DNA of 64,000 nt from Nitrospirota bacterium (GTDB taxonomy: Bacteria; Nitrospirota; Nitrospiria; Nitrospirales; Nitrospiraceae), in NCBI GenBank assembly GCA_040757595.1, contig JBFLWP010000018.1, positions 1-64,000 of the forward strand. The letters run 5' to 3'. How positions within the stretch are numbered: position 1 is the first letter of the stretch; each line of letters opens with the position of its first letter. The translations under genes and the position numbers were made by a program. Below the pieces are notes generated by a model. It had not been told where the DNA came from and did not search any database. It was given only the letters and a program-made list of their open reading frames with translations. Positions 31,647-41,430 of the stretch are shown here, in pieces.

Positions 31647-32777
31647 ATGCCGCACGTGACCAAGCGCGACTACTACGAGACACTGGGGGTTGAGCGCACC
31701 GCCTCCGACGACGAGATCAAGAAAGCCTTCCGCAAGCTGGCCCGCCAGCACCACCCCGACCTCCACGCCGAGGCCAATCAGAAAAAGCAGGCCGAGGAAA
31801 AGTTCAAGGAAATCAACGAAGCCTACGAGGTGTTGAGCGACCAGGACAAGCGCCGGCGCTACGACATGTTCGGTCACGCCGGGGCCCAGCCGGGGGCGGG
31901 CGGCTTCGAGGGCTTCGAGTTCGGGCGAGGGGGCTTCGGCGACATCTTCAACGACATCTTCGAGGACTTCTTCGGTGGCGGCGGCCGGGGGCGGCAGCGG
32001 GCCGAGCAGGGGTCCGACCTTCAGTACAACCTGGAGTTGTCCTTCGAAGAGGCGATTTTCGGCAAGGAGGCCAAGCTCAAGGTTCCGCGCTGGGAGACCT
32101 GCCACGAATGCAAGGGCACCGGCGCCAAGTCCGCGGCGGCCCTGAAGGTCTGTCCGAGCTGCAAGGGGGCCGGACAGTTGCGGTTCCAGCAAGGCTTTTT
32201 CAGCGTCAGCCGCCCCTGCCACCAGTGCGACGGCGCCGGGCAGATCGTCACGGACCCTTGCGGGGCCTGCCGCGGCCGGAAGCGCGTCTATCGCGAGCGC
32301 ACCCTGTCCGTGAACATCCCGGCCGGGATCGAGTCCGGCATGAGGCTCCGCCTGGCCCACGAGGGAGAGCACGGGATGAACGGGGGCCCCCCGGGCGACC
32401 TCTACGTCGCGGTCACCGTCAAGCCCCATCCGTCCTTCACCAGGAAGGGCAACGACGTCCATTGCGACGTGCCGATCAGCTTCGTCACGGCGGCTCTGGG
32501 CGGCAAGATCGAGGTGCCGACGCTGAAAGGCTCCACCGTGATCAAGGTGCCGGCCGGCACCCAGCACGACAAGACGTTCCGGCTCAAGGGGCTCGGCGCG
32601 CCCAGCTTGAAGGGGCACGAACCCGGCGATCAGATCATCCGGGTCAGGATCCAGGTTCCCACCAAACTGACGGCCAAGCAGAAAGAGCTGCTGACGGAGT
32701 TCGCCAAGGAGAGCGGCATGTCGGCGGACACAGAAGGAGACGGTTTCTTCGAGAAGATGAAGAGCCTGTTCGAATAA
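31647..32777 (+). CDS. dnaJ: co-chaperone DnaJ
   Basis: The 376-residue type I DnaJ has a J domain (residues 6-75, [14 protein letters not shown] containing HPD), a Gly/Phe-rich linker ([14 protein letters not shown]), four zinc-finger CxxCxGxG repeats ([32 protein letters not shown]; the last lacks the second Gly pair) and the C-terminal substrate domains. It stimulates DnaK ATPase. It follows dnaK by 29 bases. Confidence 0.98.
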   Translation: MPHVTKRDYYETLGVERTASDDEIKKAFRKLARQHHPDLHAEANQKKQAEEKFKEINEAYEVLSDQDKRRRYDMFGHAGAQPGAGGFEGFEFGRGGFGDIFNDIFEDFFGGGGRGRQRAEQGSDLQYNLELSFEEAIFGKEAKLKVPRWETCHECKGTGAKSAAALKVCPSCKGAGQLRFQQGFFSVSRPCHQCDGAGQIVTDPCGACRGRKRVYRERTLSVNIPAGIESGMRLRLAHEGEHGMNGGPPGDLYVAVTVKPHPSFTRKGNDVHCDVPISFVTAALGGKIEVPTLKGSTVIKVPAGTQHDKTFRLKGLGAPSLKGHEPGDQIIRVRIQVPTKLTAKQKELLTEFAKESGMSADTEGDGFFEKMKSLFE

Positions 32778-32784
32778 CCCCGTT

Positions 32785-32921
32785 CATCGTGAAAGGTGAG
32801 ACGTGAGATGTGATCGGCGGCTTTTGCCTTCCTTGCCTTGCGTGCCGTGCCGCTCCCCCCTTTTCCATCCCTCGTTGCACGCTTCACGATCCGCGTCTCG
32901 CGTCTCACGCCTCACGTCTTG
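32785..32921. repeat. imperfect GTGA-type inverted repeat between dnaJ and rsmE
   Basis: A left cluster (ATCGTGAAAGGTGAGACGTG) and a right cluster (GCGTCTCACGCCTCACGTCT) are broadly complementary with a loop of about 80 bases that holds pyrimidine-rich sequence. It occupies most of the 148-base gap. No coding frame is convincing here. Confidence 0.55.
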
Positions 32922-32925
32922 AGCA

Positions 32926-33666
32926 GTGCCCGTCTTCTTCATCCAGGCCAGCCAAGTCCAGGACGGAGCCGTGTGCGTCTCCGGCTCCCTCTGCGACCAC
33001 CTCCGAGCCAGCCTCCGCCTCCAAGTCGGCGAAGAGTTCTGGCTCGGAGACGAGCGCCGGCATCGGTACCGAGTCGCTGCCACCTCGATTACCCGGCAGG
33101 CCATCACGGGGCGCGTGCTGGAGGAACGGACCGGTCCGGCTCCAACCGGTCGGGGTCTGATTCTGGGTCAGGCCCTCCTCAAGGGGGATCGGATGGACTG
33201 GTTGATTCAGAAGGCGACGGAACTGGGAGTCGCCACCCTCGTGCCGCTGGTCACCAGCCGCACGGTCGTGCGGCCACGGGCGGCCCGGCTCGCTTCACAG
33301 CGGGACCGATGGCAGACCATCGCGCTCGAGGCAGCCCAGCAGTCGGAACGATGGGACATCCCGACGGTCTCGCCCCCCGGCGACGCAGTCGAGTTCTTCC
33401 AGCAGCAGAGTTCCTCCTCGGTCAGGATCATCCTCGCGGAGCGGAGTTCGGGGAAGAGCCTCGACCGGATTCCGCTCCCTCGGGAGCGGGGCAAGCTCGT
33501 CGTCCTCGCCATTGGCCCGGAAGGAGGGTGGACGGAGGAAGAAACGGGACAAGCCCTCGAGAGCGGGTTCGTACCCGTCACCCTCGGCCCGCGCATCCTG
33601 CGGGCCGAAACCGCCGCCCTGGCCGCGCTCAGCGTCTTGCAGAGCCGTCTGGGGGAATTGGGGTAA
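32926..33666 (+). CDS. rsmE: 16S rRNA m3U1498 methyltransferase
   Basis: This 246-residue SPOUT methyltransferase has an N-terminal PUA-like domain and the knot domain with LGQALLKGDRMDWLIQKATELGV, IGPEGGWTEEE and LGPRILRAETAALAAL, all typical of RsmE. It methylates U1498 of 16S rRNA. The start is GTG at 32926, giving PVFFIQ as usual. In many bacteria rsmE follows dnaJ, sometimes with prmA between; prmA is absent here. Confidence 0.95.
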   Translation: MPVFFIQASQVQDGAVCVSGSLCDHLRASLRLQVGEEFWLGDERRHRYRVAATSITRQAITGRVLEERTGPAPTGRGLILGQALLKGDRMDWLIQKATELGVATLVPLVTSRTVVRPRAARLASQRDRWQTIALEAAQQSERWDIPTVSPPGDAVEFFQQQSSSSVRIILAERSSGKSLDRIPLPRERGKLVVLAIGPEGGWTEEETGQALESGFVPVTLGPRILRAETAALAALSVLQSRLGELG

Positions 33667-33680
33667 AGCGATCCTGATCG

Positions 33681-34649
33681 CTACTCTGCGGTAATGTGCA
33701 GGATCGTCCCCCGCTCCCCCGCCGCCCAGCCGCGATCCGGCACCGGGAACGAGAGGCCGTAGAGGGCCGTCCTGGTGCTGTTCTCCTGCTCCACCCAGTT
33801 GAATCCCGCGTCGGTCGTTCGGTAGATCGCCCCCCGGTCCCCGACCACCCAGCCGGACTTGGAGTCCGTGAACCGGATTTTCAGAAGATCGGTCGGCCTG
33901 GAGCAGTCATGGGTGCAGGCGAACGTCCGGTCGATCCACCGCCTGCCGCCGTCGATCGTCTGGTACACCGCGCCCGCGTTGCCCACGACCCAGCCGTTCA
34001 GGAGATCGGTGAAGAACACGTCGAAGAACGTGGCCGCATTCTGAGCCTCCTGAGCCTGCCACGTGGTCCCGCCGTCCTCCGTCGAGAGGATCGTGCCCAG
34101 CGCTCCCGCGACTCGCCCGTGGGTCTGATCCAGGAACTGCACCGCATGGAGGGCCGCGTTCGTGCCGCTGGGCTGGTCGGTCCAGTGAGCGCCCCCGTCC
34201 TCCGTGTGCAGGATGGTGCCGTTGCCGCCGACGATCCACCCTGAGGCAGGAGAGAGGAAAAACACCCCATAGAGGGGCGCTTGGGTTCCGCTGGGTTTCG
34301 GGGCCCACGTGTCGCCCCCGTCCGAAGAGTGGAGGACGGTCCCGCCGGCGCCGACGACCCAGCCCCGTCGGTTGTCGGCGAAGAAGACTCCGCTCAGCGG
34401 CAGGCGGGTGCCGCTCGACACAGACCGCCAACGTTTCCCGCCGTCGACGGTTTTGAGGATCGCGCCGCCGGCGCCGACGGCCCAGCCGAGCTTCCCGTCA
34501 CGGAAGTGCACGCCCATCAAGGTGGCCGCCGTCCCGCTCTTCTGCACGGCCGCCACGGGCTTCCGCTCCCCCGCCCCAAGTGAGCTCCAGGCCGTCAAGA
34601 CCCAAAGGAGCCCTCCCGCCAGTCCGATGATCGTTCCTATTGGCCTCAC
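33681..34649 (-). CDS. exported Ycf48/BNR-like beta-propeller protein
   Basis: The 322-residue protein has a signal peptide (IIGLAGGLLWVLTAWSSLGAG) and about seven repeats of the GWAVGxxGxILxTxDGGxxW pattern, for example LGWAVGAGGAILKTVDGGKRW, SGWIVGGNGTILHTEDGG and SGWVVGDRGAIYRTTDAG. This is the Ycf48/HCF136-type seven-bladed propeller, which in cyanobacteria assists photosystem II; in non-phototrophs it is probably an assembly or binding protein. The start is GTG 34649. The IPT-repeat gene lies 12 bases upstream on the same strand, so the two are likely co-transcribed. Confidence 0.86.
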   Translation of the reverse strand: MRPIGTIIGLAGGLLWVLTAWSSLGAGERKPVAAVQKSGTAATLMGVHFRDGKLGWAVGAGGAILKTVDGGKRWRSVSSGTRLPLSGVFFADNRRGWVVGAGGTVLHSSDGGDTWAPKPSGTQAPLYGVFFLSPASGWIVGGNGTILHTEDGGAHWTDQPSGTNAALHAVQFLDQTHGRVAGALGTILSTEDGGTTWQAQEAQNAATFFDVFFTDLLNGWVVGNAGAVYQTIDGGRRWIDRTFACTHDCSRPTDLLKIRFTDSKSGWVVGDRGAIYRTTDAGFNWVEQENSTRTALYGLSFPVPDRGWAAGERGTILHITAE

Positions 34650-34661
34650 GCGCGTCCCCGA

Positions 34662-36314
34662 TCAGTCGCGTCCCGGCTGCTCCTCAAAGAATCCCTGATC
34701 CGGCAGCCCCTTGGCCTGAATGGTGAACGGACCGGCCTCCACGCTGACCCACCGCTTCGGGGTGCAGCAACTGCCGTCCGGGAGAAGGTCCCAGGAGCCC
34801 CGTCGCACGATCAAGGGGCCGGTCGAGAGGTCGGTGTGGAACTCGCGCGGCTTGCCGATTCCGAACAGGGGACGCCGGGGGACCCGCACCTTGATCTCCG
34901 CGTCCGTCCAGGACACCACGACGCCGGCCACCCCGTTGAACAAGACTTCGCTGCGGGCAATATCCTCCCGCAGCTCGATCGGGAGGAAATCGTGCCCGCC
35001 TTCGTTCAACCCCGGCTGGGTCGCTTCGGTCGTCTTGAGGAAGGTGCCGAATCCGGAGCCTGTGATCGTCACGATCTCGTCGAGTCCGGCCGCCGTGGGC
35101 GAGTAGGACTCTACACTCGGCGTCGCAACCGAAAAGGTCCCGGCCTCGGTGGCAACCAAGCCGCGCTCGGCGCAGCAGGAGCCGTCCGGCTTGGGAATCG
35201 TCCCGCCTCGCTTCACCACCACGGGCCCGCTTTTCGCGCTATAGGGAACCCACACGTCGATCCGGTCCTCGTGCCACCGGTAGACGACGGCCGGCACCCC
35301 GCCGATGGTCACCCCGTTGTCGCCCCTGTTGAAGTCCACGAAGGCAAAGGGCGTGGAGCCGCTCTCCGAATAGAGTCCGAAGTTTTCCCCTGTGATGCGC
35401 AGGAGGCTGCCGACCGGCGCGCTCGCCGGCGAGACTCCCTTGGCCTTCGGAACCCTCACCGTGAACTGTCCCAGCGGCCGCTCGACCGCCCCCCGCCTGA
35501 GCACGAGGGGGCCGGTCGCCGCATTCAGGGGCACGTGCACCACGATCGTCTCGTCCGCCCACTGGGCCACCGTGGCCGGCCGGCCGTTGAACAGGACCGC
35601 GTCTTCCGATGTCTTTGCCGTGCCGAACCCCTTTCCGAACAGCACGACCTTCGTCCCGATCGGCCCGCTCATCGGATCCACCCGGATGGACGGCAACACC
35701 TTGAGCGGGACGGGATTGCTCACGCTGTACTCCACCGGAGCGCAGCAGGAGCCGTCTGGCAGAGGGTCCGAAGAGGCGAGGCGGACGACCACGTCCCCGG
35801 ACGCCGCATTCGCCGGCACTTCGACTTCAATCCTGTCGTCCCGCCATTTCCTGACCTTGGCCGGAACGCCGTTGACCAGCACGCCGTTGACGCCGAACAT
35901 CGTGTTCGGATCCTTTGAGCCGGCGGTGTTTCCGAAATGGGCGCCGGCGATCTGGATCGTGCTGCCCGGCTCCGTCTCAGCCGGCTGGATCGCCTGGATC
36001 GTCGGCTGCTGCACCGTGAAGCGCCCGACGACCTGTTTCTTCCTCCCGACCACGATCTCGACCGGCCCGTTGGCGGCTCGAAGCGGAACCTTGACGACGA
36101 TCAGGTCGGCTTCCCACCGCTGGATCAGAGCCGGCAGGCCGTCGAACAGCACGCGGTTCTGTTGCGTGGACTTGAACGTTCCGAACCCCTTGCCGGCAAT
36201 GGTGACCGTGGCGCCCGGCGGCGCCGCGTCCGGTGACAGGACGGATGCGGCGGGAACCCCAGCCGGCAGGGTAAACACCGCCAGGCTCGCACAGAGGGCG
36301 ACAACAAACCTCAT
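34662..36314 (-). CDS. exported protein with multiple IPT/TIG repeats
   Basis: The 550-residue protein has a signal peptide (MRFVVALCASLAVFTLPAG) and five IPT/TIG Ig-like repeats. Each begins with a PxxAxPGxxVTIxGxGFG-type turn and includes VLFxGxPAxVxxW and a VxVPxxAxxGPxVVxRG strand pair. Three repeats carry the insertion PDGSCC (LPDGSCCAP, KPDGSCCAE, LPDGSCCTP), where vicinal cysteines sit at the same place. These could form disulfides or bind metal in the periplasm. The start at 36314 follows GAGGAG. It is probably a cell-surface or periplasmic binding protein; its partner may be the propeller encoded downstream. Confidence 0.85.
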   Translation of the reverse strand: MRFVVALCASLAVFTLPAGVPAASVLSPDAAPPGATVTIAGKGFGTFKSTQQNRVLFDGLPALIQRWEADLIVVKVPLRAANGPVEIVVGRKKQVVGRFTVQQPTIQAIQPAETEPGSTIQIAGAHFGNTAGSKDPNTMFGVNGVLVNGVPAKVRKWRDDRIEVEVPANAASGDVVVRLASSDPLPDGSCCAPVEYSVSNPVPLKVLPSIRVDPMSGPIGTKVVLFGKGFGTAKTSEDAVLFNGRPATVAQWADETIVVHVPLNAATGPLVLRRGAVERPLGQFTVRVPKAKGVSPASAPVGSLLRITGENFGLYSESGSTPFAFVDFNRGDNGVTIGGVPAVVYRWHEDRIDVWVPYSAKSGPVVVKRGGTIPKPDGSCCAERGLVATEAGTFSVATPSVESYSPTAAGLDEIVTITGSGFGTFLKTTEATQPGLNEGGHDFLPIELREDIARSEVLFNGVAGVVVSWTDAEIKVRVPRRPLFGIGKPREFHTDLSTGPLIVRRGSWDLLPDGSCCTPKRWVSVEAGPFTIQAKGLPDQGFFEEQPGRD

Positions 36315-36435
36315 GGTGATGACTCCTCGAACTCGTAACGGAAGGGCCCGCAAGTCTGCGTGGCAACACACCCCACGCGAGAGCAAGCACGAAGGCTGGT
36401 CGGAAGCACGCCGTGGAGCGCAGGAACTGAGCGGA

Positions 36436-36464
36436 CTATAACAAGCGGGTTTTTTTCTTGTCAA
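36436..36464 (-). promoter_or_regulatory. sigma70-type promoter of the IPT/propeller genes
   Basis: On the minus strand TTGACA (36464-36459) and TTATAG (36441-36436) are 17 bases apart with an A-rich spacer. The IPT gene starts 122 bases downstream, so the leader is long. Confidence 0.6.
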
Positions 36465-36502
36465 GGCGAGCCGGAGGGGAGCGGCTGCGTGCGCAGGCTC
36501 GC

Positions 36503-36964
36503 TCAGCCTGAAACCTGGACGATGAACTCCAGCTCCACCGGGGCCTGAAGGGGCAGCTCGGCGGCTCCGACGGCCACGCGCGCATGCCGGCCTGCCTCAT
36601 CGAACAGCTTCACGAGCAGATCGGAGGCTCCGTTGACGACCGCCGGCTGCTGCGTGAAGCCTTCGGCGGAGGCGACGTACCCGACCAGCCGCACCACCCG
36701 TTTCACGCGGTCCAGGGAGCCGAGCTCGCGCTTCACGAGCGACAAGGCGTTCAAGAGCGCGAGCCGCGCGGCCTCGTACCCCTGTTCGAGCGTCAGGTCC
36801 TTCCCCAGCTTGCCCGGCTGCACGACCTTGCCGTCTCGGAACGGCAACACCCCGCTCACGAACAACAGGTCGCCGGCCAGGACGGCCGGCACGTAGGTGG
36901 CGACCGGCTTCGGCGGGGCGGGCAGCTCGATCCCCAGTTGCTTCAATCGCTCTTCAGTGGTCAT
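36503..36964 (-). CDS. RidA/YjgF-family deaminase-like protein
   Basis: This 153-residue protein matches the YjgF/YER057c/UK114 family in its longer, YabJ-unlike form: LLFVSGVLPFRDGKVV, YEAARLALLNALSLVKRELGSLDRVKRVVRLVGYVAS, LLVKLFDEAGRHARVAVGAAELPLQAPVELEFI. RidA hydrolyses reactive imine/enamine intermediates; the catalytic Arg is in HARVAVG. It is downstream of deoB on the same strand, with a repeat-rich 76-base gap. Confidence 0.9.
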   Translation of the reverse strand: MTTEERLKQLGIELPAPPKPVATYVPAVLAGDLLFVSGVLPFRDGKVVQPGKLGKDLTLEQGYEAARLALLNALSLVKRELGSLDRVKRVVRLVGYVASAEGFTQQPAVVNGASDLLVKLFDEAGRHARVAVGAAELPLQAPVELEFIVQVSG

Positions 36965-37040
36965 ATGCTCTCTCGTGCCACATCGAGTTGCGTCCTACGT
37001 CGCTCGTCGGACGATTCACGTTTCACGTCTTACGCCTTCC

Positions 37041-38216
37041 TCACCCCGGCAGAAGCGCGTGCAGGAAACTCTCCCCCCAGGCCAACCGCTTGACCCGGAG
37101 CGCATCCGCGACCGTCTGGCCCGCGTCGGCGAAGGTCCGTCTCGTCCCCAAATTCACGCCCCTGGCCAGCCTGGGTCCGTAGGCGAGCAGCGGGACATAC
37201 TCACGGGTATGGTCAGTCCCCGGCGCGACCGGGTCGTTGCCATGGTCCGCGGTCAAGCAGAGAAGATCGCCCGGCTTGAGCCCGGCCAGCAGCTCCGGCA
37301 GCCGGGCATCGAACTCCATCAGCGCCTTGGCATAGCCGGCCGGGTCGTTCCGGTGGCCGTAGCGGGTGTCGAAGTCCACCAGGTTGACGAAGATCAGCCC
37401 GCGCGGGACCAGCTTGAGCGCCCGCACGGTCTCTTCCATGCCGGCGGCATTGTGGCCGGCATGAATCGCACGGGTCAGTCCCCTGCCGCAGAACAGATCG
37501 TCGATCTTGCCGATGCCGAGCACCGGCTCCCCGGCCGCCTTCAGCTCGTCCAGCAGGGTCCGGCCGGACGGCTCCACCGAAAAGTCCCGGCGCCGTTCCG
37601 TCCGCACAAAGGAGCCCGGCTCCCCCACGAACGGACGCGCGATGACGCGGGCGACCTGATGCGGCGGCTTCAGCACCCGCCTGGCCTCGCGGCACATCTG
37701 GTACAGGTCTTCGACCGGGATCACCCGCTCGTGGGCCGCGATCTGCAACACGCTGTCGGCGCTGGTGTAGACGATCGGGCGGCCGGTGCGCAGGTGCTCC
37801 TCCCCCAGCTCCCGAATGATCTCCGTCCCCGAGGCCGGCCTGTTGCCCAGCACCGCCCGGCCGATCGCCCGCTCGATTGGCTCGATCACCTCCCGCGGGA
37901 ATCCCTGCGGGTACGTCGGGAACGGCTCCTCCCGCACGAGCCCAGCAAGCTCCCAATGGCCCACCGTCGTATCCTTTCCTTTCGAGAGCTCGGCCATCCT
38001 GCCGAAGCAGCCGTCGGGCTCGCTCACCTTCCGGACCCCCGCGAACTCGCCGACGTGGCCCAGGCCCAGCGCTTCCAGGGTCGGCAGGCTGAGCCCGCCC
38101 GCCGCTTCCGCCACGTGGGCCAGGGTATTGACGCCCCGATCGCCATAGTCTCCGGCGTCGGGCAGCTCACCCACCCCGACGCTGTCCAGCACGATGAGGA
38201 CGACCCGGCCGATCAT
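37041..38216 (-). CDS. deoB: phosphopentomutase
   Basis: The 391-residue enzyme interconverts ribose or deoxyribose 1- and 5-phosphates. It belongs to the alkaline-phosphatase superfamily with metal motifs [16 protein letters not shown], the catalytic Thr region [28 protein letters not shown] and [27 protein letters not shown]. Length is normal. deoC lies in the same gene string, separated by the 817-residue gene, so nucleoside salvage genes flank that unknown protein. Confidence 0.97.
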   Translation of the reverse strand: MIGRVVLIVLDSVGVGELPDAGDYGDRGVNTLAHVAEAAGGLSLPTLEALGLGHVGEFAGVRKVSEPDGCFGRMAELSKGKDTTVGHWELAGLVREEPFPTYPQGFPREVIEPIERAIGRAVLGNRPASGTEIIRELGEEHLRTGRPIVYTSADSVLQIAAHERVIPVEDLYQMCREARRVLKPPHQVARVIARPFVGEPGSFVRTERRRDFSVEPSGRTLLDELKAAGEPVLGIGKIDDLFCGRGLTRAIHAGHNAAGMEETVRALKLVPRGLIFVNLVDFDTRYGHRNDPAGYAKALMEFDARLPELLAGLKPGDLLCLTADHGNDPVAPGTDHTREYVPLLAYGPRLARGVNLGTRRTFADAGQTVADALRVKRLAWGESFLHALLPG

Positions 38217-38232
38217 GAGCGTCCGGCCCCCT

Positions 38233-40686
38233 TCACACCGCCTCGCCCGCGTCCGTGCCCTTGAGCGCCTCGTGGACGCGGCCGAGTACCCACTCGTCCG
38301 TCACGACCTCGTAGAAGACGTTGGCCGTCGGCTCCCCGAGCTTGGGGTGCCGCTTGTCGAGCAGGCGCATCTTCCCCTCGCGGACCACCACGCGGTGGAT
38401 GGCGCCCTTGAGATCCGGATACCGGCCCGTGTAGACGGACGTAGGCTCGCGGTCTCCCGGCAGCGTGACCTCGAGCCGCTGAAGCGAGATCTCGGTCTTG
38501 AGCTTGCCGAAGCCCGGTTCGTCCAACTCGATCCCGTTGAGGTTGTACCGAAGATGGATTTCCCCCTTCTCGCCGCGCAGGGGATCCCCCTCCGGAATCT
38601 CGTAAATCTCCACGTTCGTGCAAAAGTTGTTCGGCTGCTGGCTCCGCTGCTTCCGCAGCATCCAGGAACAGGACGACAACCGGTCCGCCTTGCCGATGGC
38701 CGGCGAGATCATGATCTGGGCGTTGCCGTCGTAGAGGAACGCCGGCTGCTCCACGCTGAAGACAAGCCCGATGCCCAACTCCAGCTCCGGCAGCCCCTCC
38801 TTGCGGCAGAGGGCGTTCTGGGCCTGCACCATTCCGAGCAGCCGCTTCGCCAACCCGCAGGCGCGCGCCACGCTGAGCTGGTGCTCCAGTGTCTCTTCGT
38901 GCTCGAGGATGCTGAGGATGACGGCGTCCCCTTCGATGAACACCTTGCCGGCCCCGTAGGTCTCCAGGAGCTCGTTGAGCGGCTCGAAAAAGTTCAAGCT
39001 GAAATGCGAGGCCGGATTTAGCCCTCGCTTGCGCAACTCCGCGACCATGGTGGTCGAACCGCGCACGTCGGCTTTCAGGATGACGTGGCCGAGCACGGTT
39101 TGGGCCACCGCCCCCTCCTCGTTCGAGGCGAGGAACTCGTAGAGGGTGTGGTTCGTACGGGACAGGCGGACACTCTTGGGGTCGTCCTGCAGCACGATCC
39201 GGTCCATCTTCCGGAGGATCGCATGGTAGTTGCCCAGATCCCGCCGGAAGGTCACGAAGTCCTTCAGAAAGCGGACGAGATACCCGCGCTCCTGCTGGCA
39301 GGACAGGTGATCCACCCGGGCCGAGGCGTTGAGCAGCGCCTCGGCGGCGACGGCCTTCCCGGTGGCCTGCTGCCGCTCCTTCACCTTGGCCAGGATCTCC
39401 TTTTTCCTCGTTTCGCCGGACAGGAAGCGCCGCAAATCCTGAGCCCCGAGCACGGGGGCATAGTCCCGATACGCCGGCACCAGCTCGTAGCTCGCCACGA
39501 CCTGCGCCAGGAGCCCGGTCTGCCGAAACCGCCGTTCGGCGACGGAGAGCAGCCGGCGCTGGAAGCGGATCTGCTGCTGCAGGCTCGCCGCCTTCTTCTT
39601 GTCCCCCTCCTTGACGGCGCCGCGCAGGGCCTCCTGATAAAGGCCGGCGTTGAACAGCACGTCCACGTTGGCCGGCACGTCCGCCCAGGCGTAGCTCTCC
39701 CGCAGGTACTCGGCGCGGAGCCGCTCGAGCTCGGCCTCGGCCTGCCTCAACCGTCCCTCGAGCTCGGTCCTGCACGGATCCTTGGAGGCGCCACCGCCCT
39801 TCCGGTCCCGCTTCCGCAGGCGGGCGACCTCCTCCGCCAATTTCGCCCTGGTCTGCTCCGCGGCGGCGAGAGCCGCCTCGGTCTGACCCGGCTTTCCGAC
39901 CCCCCGGAAAAGGTTCTGGAGAAGCTTGTCCACGGCCCGGAAGCTGAAGACCTCGTCGTCCTGCGGACCCAAGAGGACGTAATGCTTCATGAGGATCTCG
40001 TCGTCCCCCGGGCTTTCCGCCTGCAGCAACGGGTTGGACAGCATCTCCTCGGGAAGCGACCACCGCTCTCCGAGGAGCGAATGGCGGAGCTCGCCGATTC
40101 CTCCCTCCTCGACTTTAAGCAACTGCGCGAGCAGTTGCTGGCTGAGCTTGTACCGGAGCTTGGCCCGATTGCGAGCCAGCCAGCCCAGCCGCTCGGTGAG
40201 CTCCATCCGGTTGGTGTCGGTCGTGGAACCTCCCGAGCTCATGGCCGTCCGGAGCCCCTGCCGGAGCTGGTCCAACTCGGTCTGGACGAGCCCCAGCAGA
40301 AATTTGAGCGTCGCCACCTGCACCAACTGCACGAGGGCCAGCCCGCCGGAGACCTTGGCTCGGTGAAGGGCGGACTCAACCATCCTGGCGTAACTGCTCC
40401 GGAACTCCTCCCAGTCCTGCCTGGTGGCCCCAACCGCCTGTTTGCCCCAGCGCCCGCCGCCCACGGCCTGCTCCAGCAGGCTGCCCAGGATGCGGCGCGC
40501 CTTCGCCTGAAACTGCGGGCTCAGCCGGACGTCGATGTGGACGTTGTCGATCCCCTTCGTGAACCCCTCGAAGTCGATGACGGTGACGGTCTTCTTCTGC
40601 AGTGGGTACAGCGAGCCGGAGGGAACGGCGGGAGCGAGGAACAGGCCCAGCAGGCGGCAGAGCATATGTCGCAGCAGTCTCGGCAC
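38233..40686 (-). CDS. large protein with class III nucleotidyl-cyclase-like domain
   Basis: This 817-residue protein has an N-terminal helical region of about 450 residues, with a coiled coil near residues 270-335 ([20 protein letters not shown], then [19 protein letters not shown]). A cyclase-like domain follows at about residues 540-700: [21 protein letters not shown] with the first metal Asp, then [18 protein letters not shown] with the second, and [14 protein letters not shown] at the place of the transition-state Asn/Arg pair, where Asn is missing but Arg remains. It may be a degenerate cyclase or a sensor. GTG 40686 is used as start; ATG 40665 is an alternative. It sits between deoC and deoB. 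Confidence 0.72.
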   Translation of the reverse strand: MPRLLRHMLCRLLGLFLAPAVPSGSLYPLQKKTVTVIDFEGFTKGIDNVHIDVRLSPQFQAKARRILGSLLEQAVGGGRWGKQAVGATRQDWEEFRSSYARMVESALHRAKVSGGLALVQLVQVATLKFLLGLVQTELDQLRQGLRTAMSSGGSTTDTNRMELTERLGWLARNRAKLRYKLSQQLLAQLLKVEEGGIGELRHSLLGERWSLPEEMLSNPLLQAESPGDDEILMKHYVLLGPQDDEVFSFRAVDKLLQNLFRGVGKPGQTEAALAAAEQTRAKLAEEVARLRKRDRKGGGASKDPCRTELEGRLRQAEAELERLRAEYLRESYAWADVPANVDVLFNAGLYQEALRGAVKEGDKKKAASLQQQIRFQRRLLSVAERRFRQTGLLAQVVASYELVPAYRDYAPVLGAQDLRRFLSGETRKKEILAKVKERQQATGKAVAAEALLNASARVDHLSCQQERGYLVRFLKDFVTFRRDLGNYHAILRKMDRIVLQDDPKSVRLSRTNHTLYEFLASNEEGAVAQTVLGHVILKADVRGSTTMVAELRKRGLNPASHFSLNFFEPLNELLETYGAGKVFIEGDAVILSILEHEETLEHQLSVARACGLAKRLLGMVQAQNALCRKEGLPELELGIGLVFSVEQPAFLYDGNAQIMISPAIGKADRLSSCSWMLRKQRSQQPNNFCTNVEIYEIPEGDPLRGEKGEIHLRYNLNGIELDEPGFGKLKTEISLQRLEVTLPGDREPTSVYTGRYPDLKGAIHRVVVREGKMRLLDKRHPKLGEPTANVFYEVVTDEWVLGRVHEALKGTDAGEAV

Positions 40687-40728
40687 AGCGGTGACCAGAC
40701 GCAGGATGTTGCCGCCGGTGAAGGCGGG

Positions 40729-41430
40729 TTATGACTTCCAGACCGGCTCCCCGGACCGGGCCGTCAGCCACTCTTCCATGATCGCCACTGACGCGCTCGT
40801 TCCGATCCGATCGGCGCCGGCCTCCAGGAGCGCCAGCGCCGTCTTGAGGTCTCTGATTCCGCCTGACGCCTTGACCCTGGCCCGACCCGAGACCGCCTCT
40901 TTCATGAGCCGCACGTCGTCCACCGTCGCACCGCCCGGGCCGAAGCCGGTCGAGGTCTTGACGAAATCGGCTCCCGCCTCGAGCGCCAGGCGGCAGGCCG
41001 TGATCTTCTCCTGTCGGGTCAGGTAGCAGGTCTCCAGGATCACCTTGTGTCCGGCGCCGGGAGTCGCCTCGATGACCGCCCGGATCTCGTCCCGGACGGC
41101 GTCCAGGTCCCCGGATTTGAGACGGCTGATGTTGAGGACCATGTCCAACTCGCCGGCTCCCAGCTCGTGCGCCTCCCGAGCCTCCGCGATTTTGATCCCG
41201 GTCGTCTGGGCACCCAGCGGAAATCCGACAGGCGCGCCGACCGCGATCGGGGCGCCGGCCAGGATCTCCACCGCCTCCCTCACGTAACAGGGCGGGACGA
41301 AGACGACGGCGAACCCGTAGCGCCGGGCTTCCGCGCACGCGCGCAGCACGTCGGCCCTCGTGGCCTCCGGGCGGAGCACCGTGTGGTCAATCAGCGACGG
41401 GAGTGCACGAAACATCTGGCTCAACCTCAC
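40729..41430 (-). CDS. deoC: deoxyribose-phosphate aldolase
   Basis: This 233-residue class I aldolase cleaves deoxyribose 5-phosphate to glyceraldehyde 3-phosphate and acetaldehyde. It has LIDHTVLRPEAT, VGFPLGAQTT, ELDMVLNI, VILETCYLT, the Schiff-base Lys in DFVKTSTGFGPGGATVDDV and VKASGGIRD with the second Lys. The GTG start at 41430 overlaps the mltG stop by four bases (GTGA). Confidence 0.96.
   Translation of the reverse strand: MRLSQMFRALPSLIDHTVLRPEATRADVLRACAEARRYGFAVVFVPPCYVREAVEILAGAPIAVGAPVGFPLGAQTTGIKIAEAREAHELGAGELDMVLNISRLKSGDLDAVRDEIRAVIEATPGAGHKVILETCYLTRQEKITACRLALEAGADFVKTSTGFGPGGATVDDVRLMKEAVSGRARVKASGGIRDLKTALALLEAGADRIGTSASVAIMEEWLTARSGEPVWKS

Noticed and set aside
37041-38264. 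455-residue plus-strand frame opposite deoB, and similar long frames opposite alaS, recA, cinA and valS
   Set aside because: Long antisense frames are expected in GC-rich genes; the other strand holds the family motifs.
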